From contig JADKHW010000013.1 of NCBI GenBank assembly GCA_016721565.1, forward strand, positions 1-61,399: a DNA stretch of 61,399 nt, read 5' to 3'. This DNA is from a bacterium. Its GTDB lineage: Bacteria > Electryoneota > RPQS01. Under the pieces are notes generated by a model. That model was not told where the DNA came from, did no database searches, and saw only the letters and a list, made by a program, of their open reading frames with translations. A program made the position numbers and the translations under genes. Below are positions 1-8,186 of this stretch, one piece after another (position 1 is the stretch's first letter; every line of letters starts with the position of its first letter).

Positions 1-160
1 ACTACGGAGAACATTAACGTCGTAACAGACTGATATGATTGTATTTTTGGGGTGTTTGCAACTTTATTGAGTGAATAGCAGTTAAAGTGAAGAAGGCTGG
101 AACATCGGGAGAGAAAGATGTCCGGCACGACTGAATATCACAAAAGTGAGGATTAAGAAC

Positions 161-732
161 ATGAAATGGCGAACACTCGTACTCAGTATGACGACGGTGG
201 CGGTGTTGGGTCTGTGCACAACTCAGGCAGATGCACACGTGCAGAAGAAAACATGGATATTACAGGGAAATGCAGCGTTCTCAAGTTCGAGCGGTGATCT
301 TTACGGCGACGATGCCATTACGACAATCACTTTGGCTCCAACCGTTCACTACGCAATCATGACAAGCTCGCGCTCGGCGGCACGCTGAACTTCGGTTCGA
401 GCAGTCAGGGTGACTTTAGCAGCAGTTCGTTTATGCTTGGGCCGTCCATGCGCTACTACTTCGGTGGCGGACGGAGAAGCATATGGGAAACATCAACCCG
501 TATGTCGGCGGCGGAATCATGCTGCGCTCGGAGTCTTTTGACGACGGAAATTCTCCTGACGAATGAAGAAACGCAGAGCGGCTCGGCCATTCAATTGTTG
601 GGCGGCGTCGCGTTTTATCTGAGTAATACCTGTGCGCTGACTCCGGAACTCTCGGTTAATCTCGAGAGCATGGAAGGTGAGTCGGGTACGACGATTATGC
701 TGGGAGTCGGATTGGCCGGCTTCATGCATTAA
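161..732 (+). CDS. Outer-membrane beta-barrel protein (frame interrupted)
   Basis: Probable small outer-membrane beta-barrel protein of unknown role. The ATG at 161 has a GAGG ribosome site at 148-151 and is preferred to the in-frame GTG at 146. A signal peptide of about 24 residues ends near TQADA. The rest alternates Gly/Ser-rich strands (GGTLNFGSSS, RYYFGGG, NPYVGGGIMLR, LLGGVAFYL), and the chain ends MLGVGLAGFMH. It resembles the OmpA/OmpW-type eight-stranded barrels. The frame is broken three times: near 358 (one A missing before NDKLALGG), near 476 (one G missing in GGG) and near 563. Joining the three frames restores one continuous protein of about 190 residues, so base-call errors are likelier than decay. 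A strong terminator follows at once. Confidence 0.7.
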
Positions 733-753
733 GTTGCTGATGGTTTTTTTTGT

Positions 754-785
754 AAGAAGGCAGCCTTGGGGCTGCCTTCTTTTTT
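754..785 (+). terminator. Rho-independent terminator after the barrel gene
   Basis: A 12-bp stem (754-765 pairing with 770-781) closes a four-base TTGG loop and runs into a T-tract. It lies 22 bases after the barrel stop codon. Confidence 0.85.
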
Positions 786-1052
786 GGATAGCCACCCCCC
801 TTTATCCCCCAAAGTTGCAGACAACTTTGGGGAAGCGAGAGGGTCCTTCACTTTGTTCAGGATGACGACACGTATTGACAATTCGACCTTGTTCGGGGCG
901 GGCGGATTGCCATCCGCCCCTACATGTTAAGCTACTGCGTAGCGCAAAATCGGCGCGTTACACGCACCTTGACTTTAGTGCTCAAAATTCATATACTTGG
1001 GTTCATTTGCGACTTTTTGGAAGTGGTTGTTTTTTCGAAATGTCGTGTGTAA
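786..1052. repeat. Gene-free stretch built of palindromic mini-repeats
   Basis: There is no credible gene here. The stretch holds three modules in a row. The first is a perfect 11-bp inverted repeat with a four-base loop at 807-832. The second is at 843-866 and recurs, reverse-complemented with one base difference in length, at 61234-61258 and in part at 4513-4529. The third is a 20-bp palindrome at 900-919 (GGGCGGAT, four-base loop, ATCCGCCC) identical to the reverse complement of 61106-61125. Such modules are typical of non-coding dispersed repeats; their function is unknown. Confidence 0.75.
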
Positions 1053-1126
1053 GCGCCCGTAGCTCAATTGGATAGAGCGTCTGGCTACGGACCAGAAGGT
1101 TTGGGGTTCGAATCCCTACGGGCGTA
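1053..1126 (+). tRNA. tRNA-Arg (anticodon ACG)
   Basis: This is a 74-base cloverleaf. The acceptor stem is GCGCCCG with CGGGCGT (last pair G-U) and an A discriminator at 1126. The anticodon loop CTACGGA gives anticodon ACG, and the T-arm contains GGTTCGAATCC. A34 of this tRNA is the classical substrate of the adenosine deaminase TadA, whose gene begins 64 bases downstream. CCA is not encoded. Confidence 0.95.
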
Positions 1127-1190
1127 CGAAGATATGGACAAAGGTTTAAGGATAAGGGATAAAGAGGCGGTTTGACCGCTTTTCCTGAAT

Positions 1191-1697
1191 ATGAATAGTC
1201 TCCTTGAATCCTTTGGAAAACCTGACCATGACCGCTGGATGGGAGCGGCCTTGGCAGAGGCGGAACTGGCGGCTGAGAAGGACGAAGTTCCGATTGGCTG
1301 TGTGATCGTGCATAACGGGCTGGTGATCGGGCGGGGTCACAACCTCACGGAGAGTCTCCAGGACCCGACCGCGCACGCGGAAATGATTGCGATAACGGCG
1401 GCGGCTGAAGCACTCGGCAGCCGCCGTTTGTTAGATTGTACCCTCTATGTCACGCTGGAGCCGTGCGCGATGTGCGCCGGGGCGATTGTTTTGGCGCGGA
1501 TTCCTTATATTGTCTATGGAGCGCCCGACCCCAAAGCGGGAGCGTGTGACACCCTCTATACCTTGCTTTCGGATCCACGACTGAACCACCGCTCACATTT
1601 GGTGCGGAAGGTGCGTGAACCGGAATGCTCCGAACTTCTCTCCCGATTTTTTGCCAAGAAGCGAGACGAAAAAAAACTTGGCCAGTCTGACTCCTAA
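1191..1697 (+). CDS. tadA: tRNA-specific adenosine deaminase TadA
   Basis: Deaminates A34 to inosine in tRNA-Arg(ACG), letting one tRNA read CGU, CGC and CGA. The 168-residue length is normal for the family. The cytidine-deaminase fold signature is complete: H62-A63-E64 (zinc ligand and proton shuttle) and PCAMC at 91-95 (zinc ligands C92 and C95). Between them lie the typical IGCVIV and GRGHN segments. The C-terminal FFAKKR segment also fits TadA. The substrate tRNA gene is directly upstream. The frame overlaps the start of the next gene slightly. Confidence 0.95.
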   Translation: MNSLLESFGKPDHDRWMGAALAEAELAAEKDEVPIGCVIVHNGLVIGRGHNLTESLQDPTAHAEMIAITAAAEALGSRRLLDCTLYVTLEPCAMCAGAIVLARIPYIVYGAPDPKAGACDTLYTLLSDPRLNHRSHLVRKVREPECSELLSRFFAKKRDEKKLGQSDS

Positions 1698-3279
1698 TTC
1701 ACTTGAGCAATTGCGCGCGCGGTTGACGCAGCGTGCTGAAAGCAGTATTCCCGTTTGGCCAGTGGCTGTGAGGCCGAGTGCGGAACGGAACGCGCTCGCG
1801 TTGTTGTTGGGGACGCTGTTGAATAAGCTTCCTAGTGACGACGTGGCTCCGCTCGTGCGTCCGATTTTGAATGAGCAGGACGAGAACGGGAGTTGGAACA
1901 ACGATTTGTCGCGCACATTGGAAATTGTGCAGGCGCTGTCGCAATCACAACGACCGGAAGCGCGTCCGCACTTGAATAAGGCTGTGACGTGGCTTGAAGA
2001 GCATCCGAAGCGCAAGCAATTGCGCGCGGAAACTTTGCTCTTGCTTGGTCATACGACGGGGCTGGGTGCGCCGATTCGGTTTAAGCAATTGTTAAAACCT
2101 GCGCTGCGTGTGGCGATTGATTGGAGTTTTCGCAAGGCGATGACGTCGCGCAAGCTGGCCGCGCATTTGTTGATGAATGACGCGGGCGGCGATAAGGCGC
2201 GGATGTCGGAGTTGATTGGGCGACAGCTTAGCGACGGTTCGTGGGACGGGAATGTGCGCACGACAGCGTTAGCGATGGCGGCTCTTCGTCAAGCAGGATT
2301 GCCGGCAACAGATACGTTGTTTGAGCGCGGTTTCAGATTCATGCGCGTGCTTCAGCAATGGGACGGCAAGGATTTGATTCAGGCGCCGTGTGATATTTCG
2401 AATATGCTGCATGCGCTGACTGTGCGGTCGTTGCTGTTGGCGGGTGCTGAAAATAATGACGTGGCTCCATCGGCGATGCTGCTCTTGCATCAGCAGGATC
2501 AGTCGGGCGGATGGGCGATTGGGAGCAGTCAGAGTGTGGATATGATGACGACGGCGAGCGCGCTGGATGCACTGTCGCTGTTCGGAGATAATCCGCTGGA
2601 AACTCGTTGGGCGCGCAGACGCGCGGCAATTTATTTGGCCGCCGTGCAGCATGCTGATGGAAGTTTTGCGATGCAGCCCAAAGGAAACTGGTTTGGTTTT
2701 CGTGGGTTGCGCGGTGATTCGAGTTTAGACGCGACGAGCGCGGCGCTGTTTGCGTTGTGCGAATGCGGCGAACCTTCGGCGATTGCGGCAATGAATAAGG
2801 CGGCGGCGTTCGTGAAGCGTGCGCAAAACTCAAACGGTTCGTTTCCGGCTTCGACGATGAAATCGCAATTGGTGAGCACGGTGCTTGCGGCTGAAGCTAT
2901 GGACGCGTTTGGCGGAGCGAGAGCGCAAGTTGAACGGTCGCTCGAATGGATTGTGACGCAGCAGCATGTGCTGGGTGGATTTGGCGATGAACTTGGGTTG
3001 ACGTCGTGGCATACGGCGATGGCGATTCGCGGATTGTCGCTTAGACCTGCGAAGCACGCTGAGCAGCTTGCGACAGCGCGCACGCATTTGACGATGCGGC
3101 AGGATGATGAAACCAAGTGGTGGCAGGACAGCGCGCTGAATGTTTTTGCGACGGGTGTGCAGGAGCGTCTCTCTGTGACTGAGATTACGACGCTGGCGGC
3201 GCTGGAAGCACTCAATGTGTCGAGCAGAATGCGCGCGATGCGCACGCGCAAGCAACGTACGCCGACTCCGAAGGGTTGA
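1678..3279 (+). CDS. Terpene-cyclase-like alpha/alpha-barrel repeat protein
   Basis: About 530 residues with repeated motifs of the prenyltransferase/squalene-oxidase type (Q-x-x-x-G-x-W and relatives): DENGSWNND, LSDGSWDGN, QDQSGGWAIG, HADGSFAM, NSNGSFPAS and LGGFGDELG, spaced by helix pairs. This predicts an alpha/alpha toroid. I see no DxDD or DCTAE cyclase motif, no signal peptide and no membrane segment, so catalysis is doubtful and a cytosolic binding role is as likely. The reading frame is open from GTG 1615, deep inside tadA; TTG 1678 gives a more reasonable 20-base overlap, but the true start is uncertain. tyrS follows within a few bases, suggesting one transcript. Confidence 0.7.
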   Translation: MASLTPNSLEQLRARLTQRAESSIPVWPVAVRPSAERNALALLLGTLLNKLPSDDVAPLVRPILNEQDENGSWNNDLSRTLEIVQALSQSQRPEARPHLNKAVTWLEEHPKRKQLRAETLLLLGHTTGLGAPIRFKQLLKPALRVAIDWSFRKAMTSRKLAAHLLMNDAGGDKARMSELIGRQLSDGSWDGNVRTTALAMAALRQAGLPATDTLFERGFRFMRVLQQWDGKDLIQAPCDISNMLHALTVRSLLLAGAENNDVAPSAMLLLHQQDQSGGWAIGSSQSVDMMTTASALDALSLFGDNPLETRWARRRAAIYLAAVQHADGSFAMQPKGNWFGFRGLRGDSSLDATSAALFALCECGEPSAIAAMNKAAAFVKRAQNSNGSFPASTMKSQLVSTVLAAEAMDAFGGARAQVERSLEWIVTQQHVLGGFGDELGLTSWHTAMAIRGLSLRPAKHAEQLATARTHLTMRQDDETKWWQDSALNVFATGVQERLSVTEITTLAALEALNVSSRMRAMRTRKQRTPTPKG

Positions 3280-3283
3280 CCTC

Positions 3284-4513
3284 GTGACGCTGTTTGAAGA
3301 ATTTCAGTGGCGCGGGCTGGTTTTTGACGCGACGGGTGAAACTGCTGAAGCGGTAAAGACTCCGCTTGTGGTGTATGCGGGCTTTGATCCGACGGCGACG
3401 AGTTTGCATGTGGGGAGTTTGGTGCCGCTGTTGCAACTCAGACGCTGTCAGTTGTTCGGTCATACGCCGATTGCGTTGGTGGGCGGCGGCTGAACGGAAT
3501 TTGCAGACGACGGACCAGATTGCAGAGAATTTGGCGGGGATGGCCAAGCAGCTTCGCGAGTATCTTGATTTTGACGCGGGGAAGAATCCTGCGCAGCTCG
3601 TGAACAATGCCGAGTGGCTCAACACGGTGACGATGGTGGAATTCTTGCGCGACATCGGCAAGAATTTTTCCGTCAATGTGATGATGCAAAAGGAGTCAGT
3701 GCGCAGACGGCTTGAGAGCGAAGCGGGAATTTCGTACAAGGAATTTACGTACAGCTTGATGCAGGCGTACGACTATCTTGAATTGTTTGACCGCTACAAT
3801 TGCACGCTGCAAATCGGCGGCAGTGATCAGTGGGGAACATCACGGCGGGGACGGATTTAATTCGGCGCAAGCGGCAGGGCAAAGCACACGCAATGGTGTT
3901 CCCGCTGTTGACGACTTCGACCGGACAAAAATTCGGTAAGACTGAAGCGGGGACGGTGTGGCTGGATGCGAACATGACGTCGCCGTACCAGTTCTATCAG
4001 TATTGGTACAACACCGACGACCGCGACGTGGACCGCTATTTGAAAACGTTTACGTTTTTGACGCGCGAAAGGATTGAACAACTTGAAAAGTTGACTTTGT
4101 CTTCGCCTGAAAAACGTGAGGCTCAAACAGAACTCGCGCGCGAAGTGACTCAGCTGGTGCATGGGGAAACCGGAGTGCAAGCGGCGGAACGTGCGGCGAA
4201 GGTCTTGTTTGGCGGCGCGCTGGATGGTTTGTCTGCCAAAGATGTGGCCGGAATTTTTGCCGATGTGCCGTCGCATTCGATTGCGAGTGGTGAGATTCAG
4301 AATGGCAAGAATGTTGTTGATTTAATCGTCGAAGCAGGGTTGTTCAAGTCGAAGGGCGAAGCGCGGCGGATGATTGAATCTGGCGGCGTGTATGTCAACA
4401 ATGAGCGGATTGCGGATGCGGCACGCAACGTGCTCGTAAATCACGCTATTGACGGGGAGCTACTGGTGTTGCGTAAGGGGAAGAAGGAATATTTGGTGGT
4501 GAGGATTTCCTGA
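3284..4513 (+). CDS. tyrS: Tyrosyl-tRNA synthetase (frame interrupted)
   Basis: Charges tRNA-Tyr. The class I nucleotide-binding signature GFDPTATSLHVGS (HIGH equivalent) is followed by the GSDQWG-NITAGTDLIRR tyrosine/AMP region, then KFGKTEAG (KMSKS equivalent) and a C-terminal S4 RNA-binding domain (SKGEARRMIESGGVYVNNE). There are two faults. At about 3488-3494 the expected ATGMIGDPSGK segment is absent: the text jumps from ALVGG to AAERNL with loss of roughly 40 bases and a change of frame. At about 3836 one G is missing from a run of five, shifting the frame inside DQWGN. An essential single-copy gene is unlikely to be truly dead, so sequence error is preferred. The GTG at 3284 is the chosen start. 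Confidence 0.9.
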
Positions 4514-4803
4514 CTTTGTTCACGATGACAAGGTGTTTGGGATTGGTGGTTTGCGCTTTGGTTGGTTGGCTACTTTGACTAGGTCCCTTCGCTTCGCTGC
4601 GGGATGACAATGCGCTTTGGATGATTGGGTCATGCGGGGCAGGTGAAGACACCTTCCGCCGCGCGTCAAAGTTCTCGATTTTGTTTTGGGGGATTTTGCC
4701 CGCGAAGTGCTTGACAAGCACGAACTCGGGCGCTACATATGGCGCTGCATGCATTGACAATGCGCCCGAATGGTTCCGTCTGCAACCGGTATAAAGGAAT
4801 CAC
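4514..4803. repeat. Intergenic mosaic of dispersed repeats
   Basis: 290 bases without a gene. Immediately at the tyrS stop (4513-4529) lies a copy of the module seen at 843-866. At 4581-4612 is a 32-base module that is the exact reverse complement of 61155-61186. At 4702-4722 is a palindromic module (GTGCTTGAC AAGCAC core) that recurs with one mismatch at 57471-57490. The promoter of the following LolA-like genes should lie in the last 80 bases, but I cannot point to clear -35/-10 boxes. Confidence 0.75.
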
Positions 4804-5609
4804 ATGAAGACCTCTTTGGCAGTTTGTGCTCTTGCCGTTCTTTGCTTTACAACTTTTGCAAAGGCAATCGAGCTTGAAACTTTGTTGACTAAGGCGCGCT
4901 CGTATCATGAAGGCAAGCTTGCGCATATTGACGACATGGTGATTGAATACACCGGAACCGTCAATGATCCGAGCGGGAAGGCCGCCGCAATCAACTCGAC
5001 GCTGACACGCATGGGCGAATTGTGGCGGATGGACGCGACGATTAGCATGGGCGGCGAAGATGCAAAGCCGGGTCAGGGAATGACCATGGAAACGGTTGTG
5101 CTCAATGACGGCAAAGAGGTTTGGACTTCGGTGATGGGGATGAAAATGAAGACGCCGAAGGATCAGGCGATGGAGAAGATGTCGTTTGCGCAATACTGGG
5201 ATGAGCCGCCGGTTGGTTCGACCGTGTTGGGTGAAGAGACGGTGAATGGCCGCGATTGTTACGTCGTCGAGCATCCTAAGAGCGAGTTTGTCGAGCATCC
5301 GGTGAAGATGTGGATTGACAAAGAGTATTTTGTCAATGTGCAGTCGGAAACTTATGCGAGCGGGAAGCTGATGAAGACCGTGTTCAGCGATTTCAAGCCC
5401 GCAGATGGCGATTATGTGATTCCTACAAGTCCGAAGTTTTCAGCGACGGTGCGAAGATGGTCGATGTCACGATTACGAAAGTTTTGGTCAACAAAGGTGT
5501 TGACACGGCGTTGTTTGACGCTTCCAAGCTTGAAGGCGGCTCGATGGACCTTGACTTGCAAAAGCTGATGAAAGAAGCCGGTAAGATGAAGCAGTCGCAA
5601 GGCAAGTAA
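4804..5609 (+). CDS. LolA-fold outer-membrane-lipoprotein-sorting-like protein (frame interrupted)
   Basis: Periplasmic protein with a 20-residue signal peptide (ends FAKA) and a predicted half-barrel LolA/LppX-like fold. Recognisable segments are GELWRMDATI, ETVVLNDGKEVW, GEETVNGRDCYVVEH, KMWIDKEYF and VFSDFKPADGDYVIP. They match the 'outer membrane lipoprotein-sorting protein' family, which binds lipids; the client is unknown. The frame shifts near 5423, where one C is missing from CCC. Reading on in the second frame gives YKSEVFSDGAKMVDVTITK and a tail ending MKQSQGK with TAA at 5607-5609. A paralogue follows 57 bases later. The stop codon is directly followed by a CCAGCG palindromic repeat. 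Confidence 0.75.
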
Positions 5610-5644
5610 CCAGCGTGCCGCTGGACTAATTGCGCTGACGCTTG
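5610..5644 (+). repeat. Stop-codon-associated palindromic repeat, copy 1
   Basis: CCAGCGTGCCGCTGG (5610-5624) is an imperfect inverted repeat starting at the base after a TAA codon. It is followed by a conserved 3' arm (ACTAATTGCGCTGACGCTTG). Related copies lie at 6475, 6582, 53281 and 55457. Confidence 0.8.
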
Positions 5645-5666
5645 TGTTTGAAATGGATGGAGGGGT

Positions 5667-6503
5667 ATGAGACGAGTTTATTGGTTAGTCGCTCTTTGTG
5701 TTTGTCAGGTTGCGTTTGCTTACGACATCGCCGATTTTACACGCGACGCGAAGGCACATCACGAGCGCTATTTGAATGAGTTGAACGGACTTCAGCTTGA
5801 CGTGACCGGAACGATCACACAGCCGGGTCACGAGTCTTACTCGATTGACGCGAAGTATTACACGCGCGGCAAAAGCTGGCGGACGGATGCGACGCTTCGG
5901 CAAACGGGCAAGGAAGAGGGATTCCCGATTACCGTACTGTTCGACGGTCAGCAAATTTGGGGCAATTTGCTCGGAATGAAGCTGAAAGTTTCGCGCGGAG
6001 ATGTTGACAATCGTGTGCGCGGATACTTATATTGGGAAGAACCGGCGGCAGGTTCCGCGATTGCCGGAGAAGAGACCGTCAACGGGCATGCGTGCTGGGT
6101 GATTACCACTCCTTTGCGCGAATCGGACGGGACCAAGGTGACCATGAGAAGCTGGTACGACAAGGAGCATTTTGTGCTCGTGCAGTCGGAAAGTACACTC
6201 GACACGAAGCCCGTGCGAATGGAGTTTTCGGATTTTCGCGAAGTGCTCTATGGGTACGTGATTCCGCATGCGATGCGGGCTGTGCAAAACGACGTACAGA
6301 TTGTGAATGCGCAGATTGTTTCGGTGGCTTCGGGTGATGCTATCAGCAACTCGCAGTTTGATTCGGCCAGCCTTGACGGAGAAGATTTTCCGGATATGGC
6401 TGAGCTTATGCGCACGATGCAGATTTTCGGCAAAGGTGTTCACGAACGAAGTGACGAAGCTGCTGAAAGACTAACCAGCGTGCCGCTGGACTGTTTGCGC
6501 TGA
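5667..6503 (+). CDS. LolA-fold outer-membrane-lipoprotein-sorting-like protein, second paralogue
   Basis: Tandem paralogue of the preceding gene. It has a signal peptide of about 18 residues (ends VAFA), then KSWRTDATL, ITVLFDGQQIWGNLLG, YLYWEEPAAGS, GEETVNGHACWVI and RSWYDKEHFVLVQSES. A periplasmic lipid- or lipoprotein-binding LolA-like fold is inferred. The open frame runs to 6503, but its last ten codons are repeat DNA. If one G is removed near 6435 the protein instead ends KVFTNEVTKLLKD with TAA at 6472-6474, exactly abutting the CCAGCG repeat as in copy 1. I think 6474 is the real end. An operon with the upstream paralogue is likely. Confidence 0.75.
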   Translation: MRRVYWLVALCVCQVAFAYDIADFTRDAKAHHERYLNELNGLQLDVTGTITQPGHESYSIDAKYYTRGKSWRTDATLRQTGKEEGFPITVLFDGQQIWGNLLGMKLKVSRGDVDNRVRGYLYWEEPAAGSAIAGEETVNGHACWVITTPLRESDGTKVTMRSWYDKEHFVLVQSESTLDTKPVRMEFSDFREVLYGYVIPHAMRAVQNDVQIVNAQIVSVASGDAISNSQFDSASLDGEDFPDMAELMRTMQIFGKGVHERSDEAAERLTSVPLDCLR

Positions 6504-6506
6504 CGC
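6475..6506 (+). repeat. Stop-codon-associated palindromic repeat, copy 2
   Basis: Begins with the same 15-base core as 5610-5624 and keeps the TGCGCTGACGC arm. It abuts a TAA at 6472-6474 in the alternative frame of the upstream gene. Confidence 0.75.
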
Positions 6507-6581
6507 AGTTGCTTGAAACAACGAATTTGGAACCGCGCTTAGTTTTACGGGTAAACGACCAACCCGAGCGCGGCATTGGGT

Positions 6582-6597
6582 CCAGCGTACACGCTGG
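6582..6597 (-). repeat. Stop-codon-repeat family, copy 5 (reverse orientation)
   Basis: CCAGCGTACACGCTGG is a perfect inverted repeat ending at the first base of the tRNA-Ser gene. Read on the minus strand it continues GACCCAATGC, like the copy at 55457. Here it is not behind a recognised stop codon. Confidence 0.6.
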
Positions 6598-6684
6598 GAG
6601 AGGTGGCAGAGTGGTCGAATGCGGCGGCCTCGAAAGCCGTTGTACCGCTTGTCGGTACCGGGGGTTCGAATCCCTCCCTCTCCG
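6597..6684 (+). tRNA. tRNA-Ser (anticodon CGA)
   Basis: An 88-base class II tRNA with a long variable arm. Acceptor stem GGAGAGG/CCTCTCC with G discriminator, anticodon loop CTCGAAA giving CGA, T-loop GGTTCGAATCC. It reads UCG codons. A GC-rich hairpin (6691-6723) follows. Confidence 0.95.
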
Positions 6685-6690
6685 CTATGG

Positions 6691-6723
6691 CTCTGCCCCG
6701 GTCAATTTGTGGCCGGGGCAGAG
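6691..6723 (+). terminator. Hairpin after tRNA-Ser(CGA)
   Basis: An 11-bp perfect GC-rich stem (CTCTGCCCCGG with CCGGGGCAGAG). The downstream T-run is weak and interrupted (TTATCAATCTTT), so termination or 3'-end protection is likely but not certain. Confidence 0.6.
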
Positions 6724-6755
6724 TTATCAATCTTTCATCGTGACTGAATTCCAAC

Positions 6756-7340
6756 ATGCCGACAAAATCCACTCCGGACTACGACATAGTGGAGTTTGCG
6801 ACTCCCAAGCTCTTTGAGAAGTGGCTGGCTAAGAATCACGACAAGGCGCCGGGGATTTGGCTGCGGATGTTTAAGAAGGACTCCGGTGTTGATTCGATAA
6901 AATACGCGGAAGCTTTGGATGTTGCGTTGTGCTACGGCTGGATTGACGGACAGTCGAAACGTGAAAATGAGCTTTCTTATGTTCAGAAATTCACTCCGCG
7001 CCGTGCGAAGAGTATGTGGTCTAATATCAATCGTGGGCACGTCGCCAGATTGATTGAAGAAGGCCGGATGAAACCTGCGGGGTTGGCCGAAGTTGAGCGG
7101 GCTAAAGCGGACGGTCGATGGGACGGGGCTTACGATTCGTCCACGACTATCACAGAGCCGGAAGATTTCCTAAAGGCGATCAAGAAAAACAAAGCCGCTC
7201 ACGCGTTTTACAAGACCTTAAGTCGGCAGAATCGTTACGCGATCTTGGTGCGGATTCAAATGGCTAAACGAGAAGAGACTCGTCAACGCAGGATTGAAAA
7301 ATTTGTTGAGATGTGTGCCAACGGCGAGAAGCTGTATTGA
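6756..7340 (+). CDS. YdeI/OmpD-associated family protein
   Basis: 194-residue cytosolic protein of the YdeI/OmpD-associated ('bacteriocin-protection') family. The hallmark run APGIWLRMFKKDSG, then EALDVALCYGWIDGQ and YVQKFTPRRAKSMWSNINR, and a basic C-terminus (AKREETRQRRIEKF) are all present. The molecular function of the family is not settled; some members affect resistance to antimicrobial peptides. It is followed after three bases by a DinB-like gene and then VOC and AlkD-like genes, a small group of stress-type genes that probably share a transcript. The length is typical. Confidence 0.85.
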   Translation: MPTKSTPDYDIVEFATPKLFEKWLAKNHDKAPGIWLRMFKKDSGVDSIKYAEALDVALCYGWIDGQSKRENELSYVQKFTPRRAKSMWSNINRGHVARLIEEGRMKPAGLAEVERAKADGRWDGAYDSSTTITEPEDFLKAIKKNKAAHAFYKTLSRQNRYAILVRIQMAKREETRQRRIEKFVEMCANGEKLY

Positions 7341-7343
7341 TCT

Positions 7344-7851
7344 ATGAACACCGCTGATCTGCAAACGCAGTTGGGCTTTTGCCACTTCTGCATCATCACG
7401 AATCTTGAAGAGATTACTGAGGCGCAAGCTCTAATTGAGCCGAAGCCATCGGGCAATCCCGTGAATTACGTGATCGTATGCATGTGTGCAAAGTGCTTGA
7501 AGTCGCGCATCCGTGGAAAGACGCGCAATTCGCGGTTTACGATGAGTCTTGGCCCAAGACGGATAAGACGAAGCTCTTAAGTTTGGCGAAGCTTAAGGCC
7601 GATGAAGAGCACACGCACGCGGTTTTGCGTGCGGGATTGAAAATTTTGACGGGGACTGGGATGAACTTTGGCCGGAGCGCAAAGAGGGGAGCATGCAATC
7701 GTACGGACGGCGCGTGCAATTCTTCATGCAGCACGAGGCCTATCATGCCGGACAGTTGGGGAGTTTAAGACGAGCTTTAGGGTTGCCGGGAAAAGATATA
7801 GATCGTTCATTTCTCAAAGGGGAGAAGCATGGGACGACCGATTCATTTTGA
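7344..7851 (+). CDS. DinB-like four-helix protein (frame interrupted)
   Basis: Probable DinB/YfiT-type metal-binding four-helix-bundle protein. The tell-tale C-terminal segment QFFMQHEAYHAGQLGSLRRALG (His ligands on HxxxH spacing) is in a different frame from the N-terminal QTQLGFCHFC region. Between them is ENFDGDWDELWPERKEGSMQSYGRR, which also links only after frame correction. I count at least two shifts, near 7465-7475 and near 7645. The corrected protein is about 165 residues, normal for the family. Its 3' end overlaps the following VOC gene by 23 bases. The role could be thiol transfer or a stress response; the substrate is unknown. Confidence 0.65.
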
Positions 7852-8185
7852 GCTGCAAAGCAGCGATTGTGCGAAAGCACAGAAGTTCTACGGAGATCTG
7901 TTCGGCTGGAAGTTTCAGCAATTTGGCAGTCATGAGTATTGGCTGGCGATGACCGGGGAGGGGCCGGGGATTGACGGCGGGTTAATGCCATCGAACGGAT
8001 TAAAGAATTGGGTGTGCACGATTGAGGTTGACAATCTCGACGCGCATCTTGAGAAAGTTGCGGCGGCAGGCGGTGTGATTGTTGTTCCGAAGATGCCGAT
8101 ACCGGGCGTGGGCTGGCTGGCTTATGGGAACGATCCCGACGGGAATATTTTCGGTATGATGCAAGCTGATCAAAGCGCGGCGTAG
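7829..8185 (+). CDS. VOC (glyoxalase/bleomycin-resistance) superfamily protein
   Basis: 118-residue protein with the paired beta-alpha-beta-beta-beta fold of the vicinal oxygen chelate superfamily. The N-terminal half has RPIHFELQSSDCAKAQKFYGDLFGW. The C-terminal half has VCTIEVDNLDAHLEKVAAAGG and ends GWLAYGNDPDGNIFGMM. It is closest to the small VOC proteins annotated as glyoxalase-like; the metal and substrate cannot be told. The ribosome site AAAGGGGAG at 7817-7825 supports this start. It sits one base before the AlkD-like gene. Confidence 0.9.
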   Translation: MGRPIHFELQSSDCAKAQKFYGDLFGWKFQQFGSHEYWLAMTGEGPGIDGGLMPSNGLKNWVCTIEVDNLDAHLEKVAAAGGVIVVPKMPIPGVGWLAYGNDPDGNIFGMMQADQSAA

Positions 8186-8186
8186 C

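Noticed and set aside
2631..3251. Long minus-strand frames antisense to the alpha/alpha protein
   Set aside because: Several overlapping antisense frames in GC-rich coding DNA; none has a motif.
3820..3850. Programmed ribosomal frameshifting in tyrS, hemC or typA
   Set aside because: No slippery heptamer with a downstream structure; the breaks are at different homopolymers in unrelated genes, as in base-call errors.
4804..6503. Genuine LolA chaperones of the Lol pathway
   Set aside because: Only the fold resembles LolA; the family label covers many lipid-binding proteins and no lolB, C, D or E gene is nearby.
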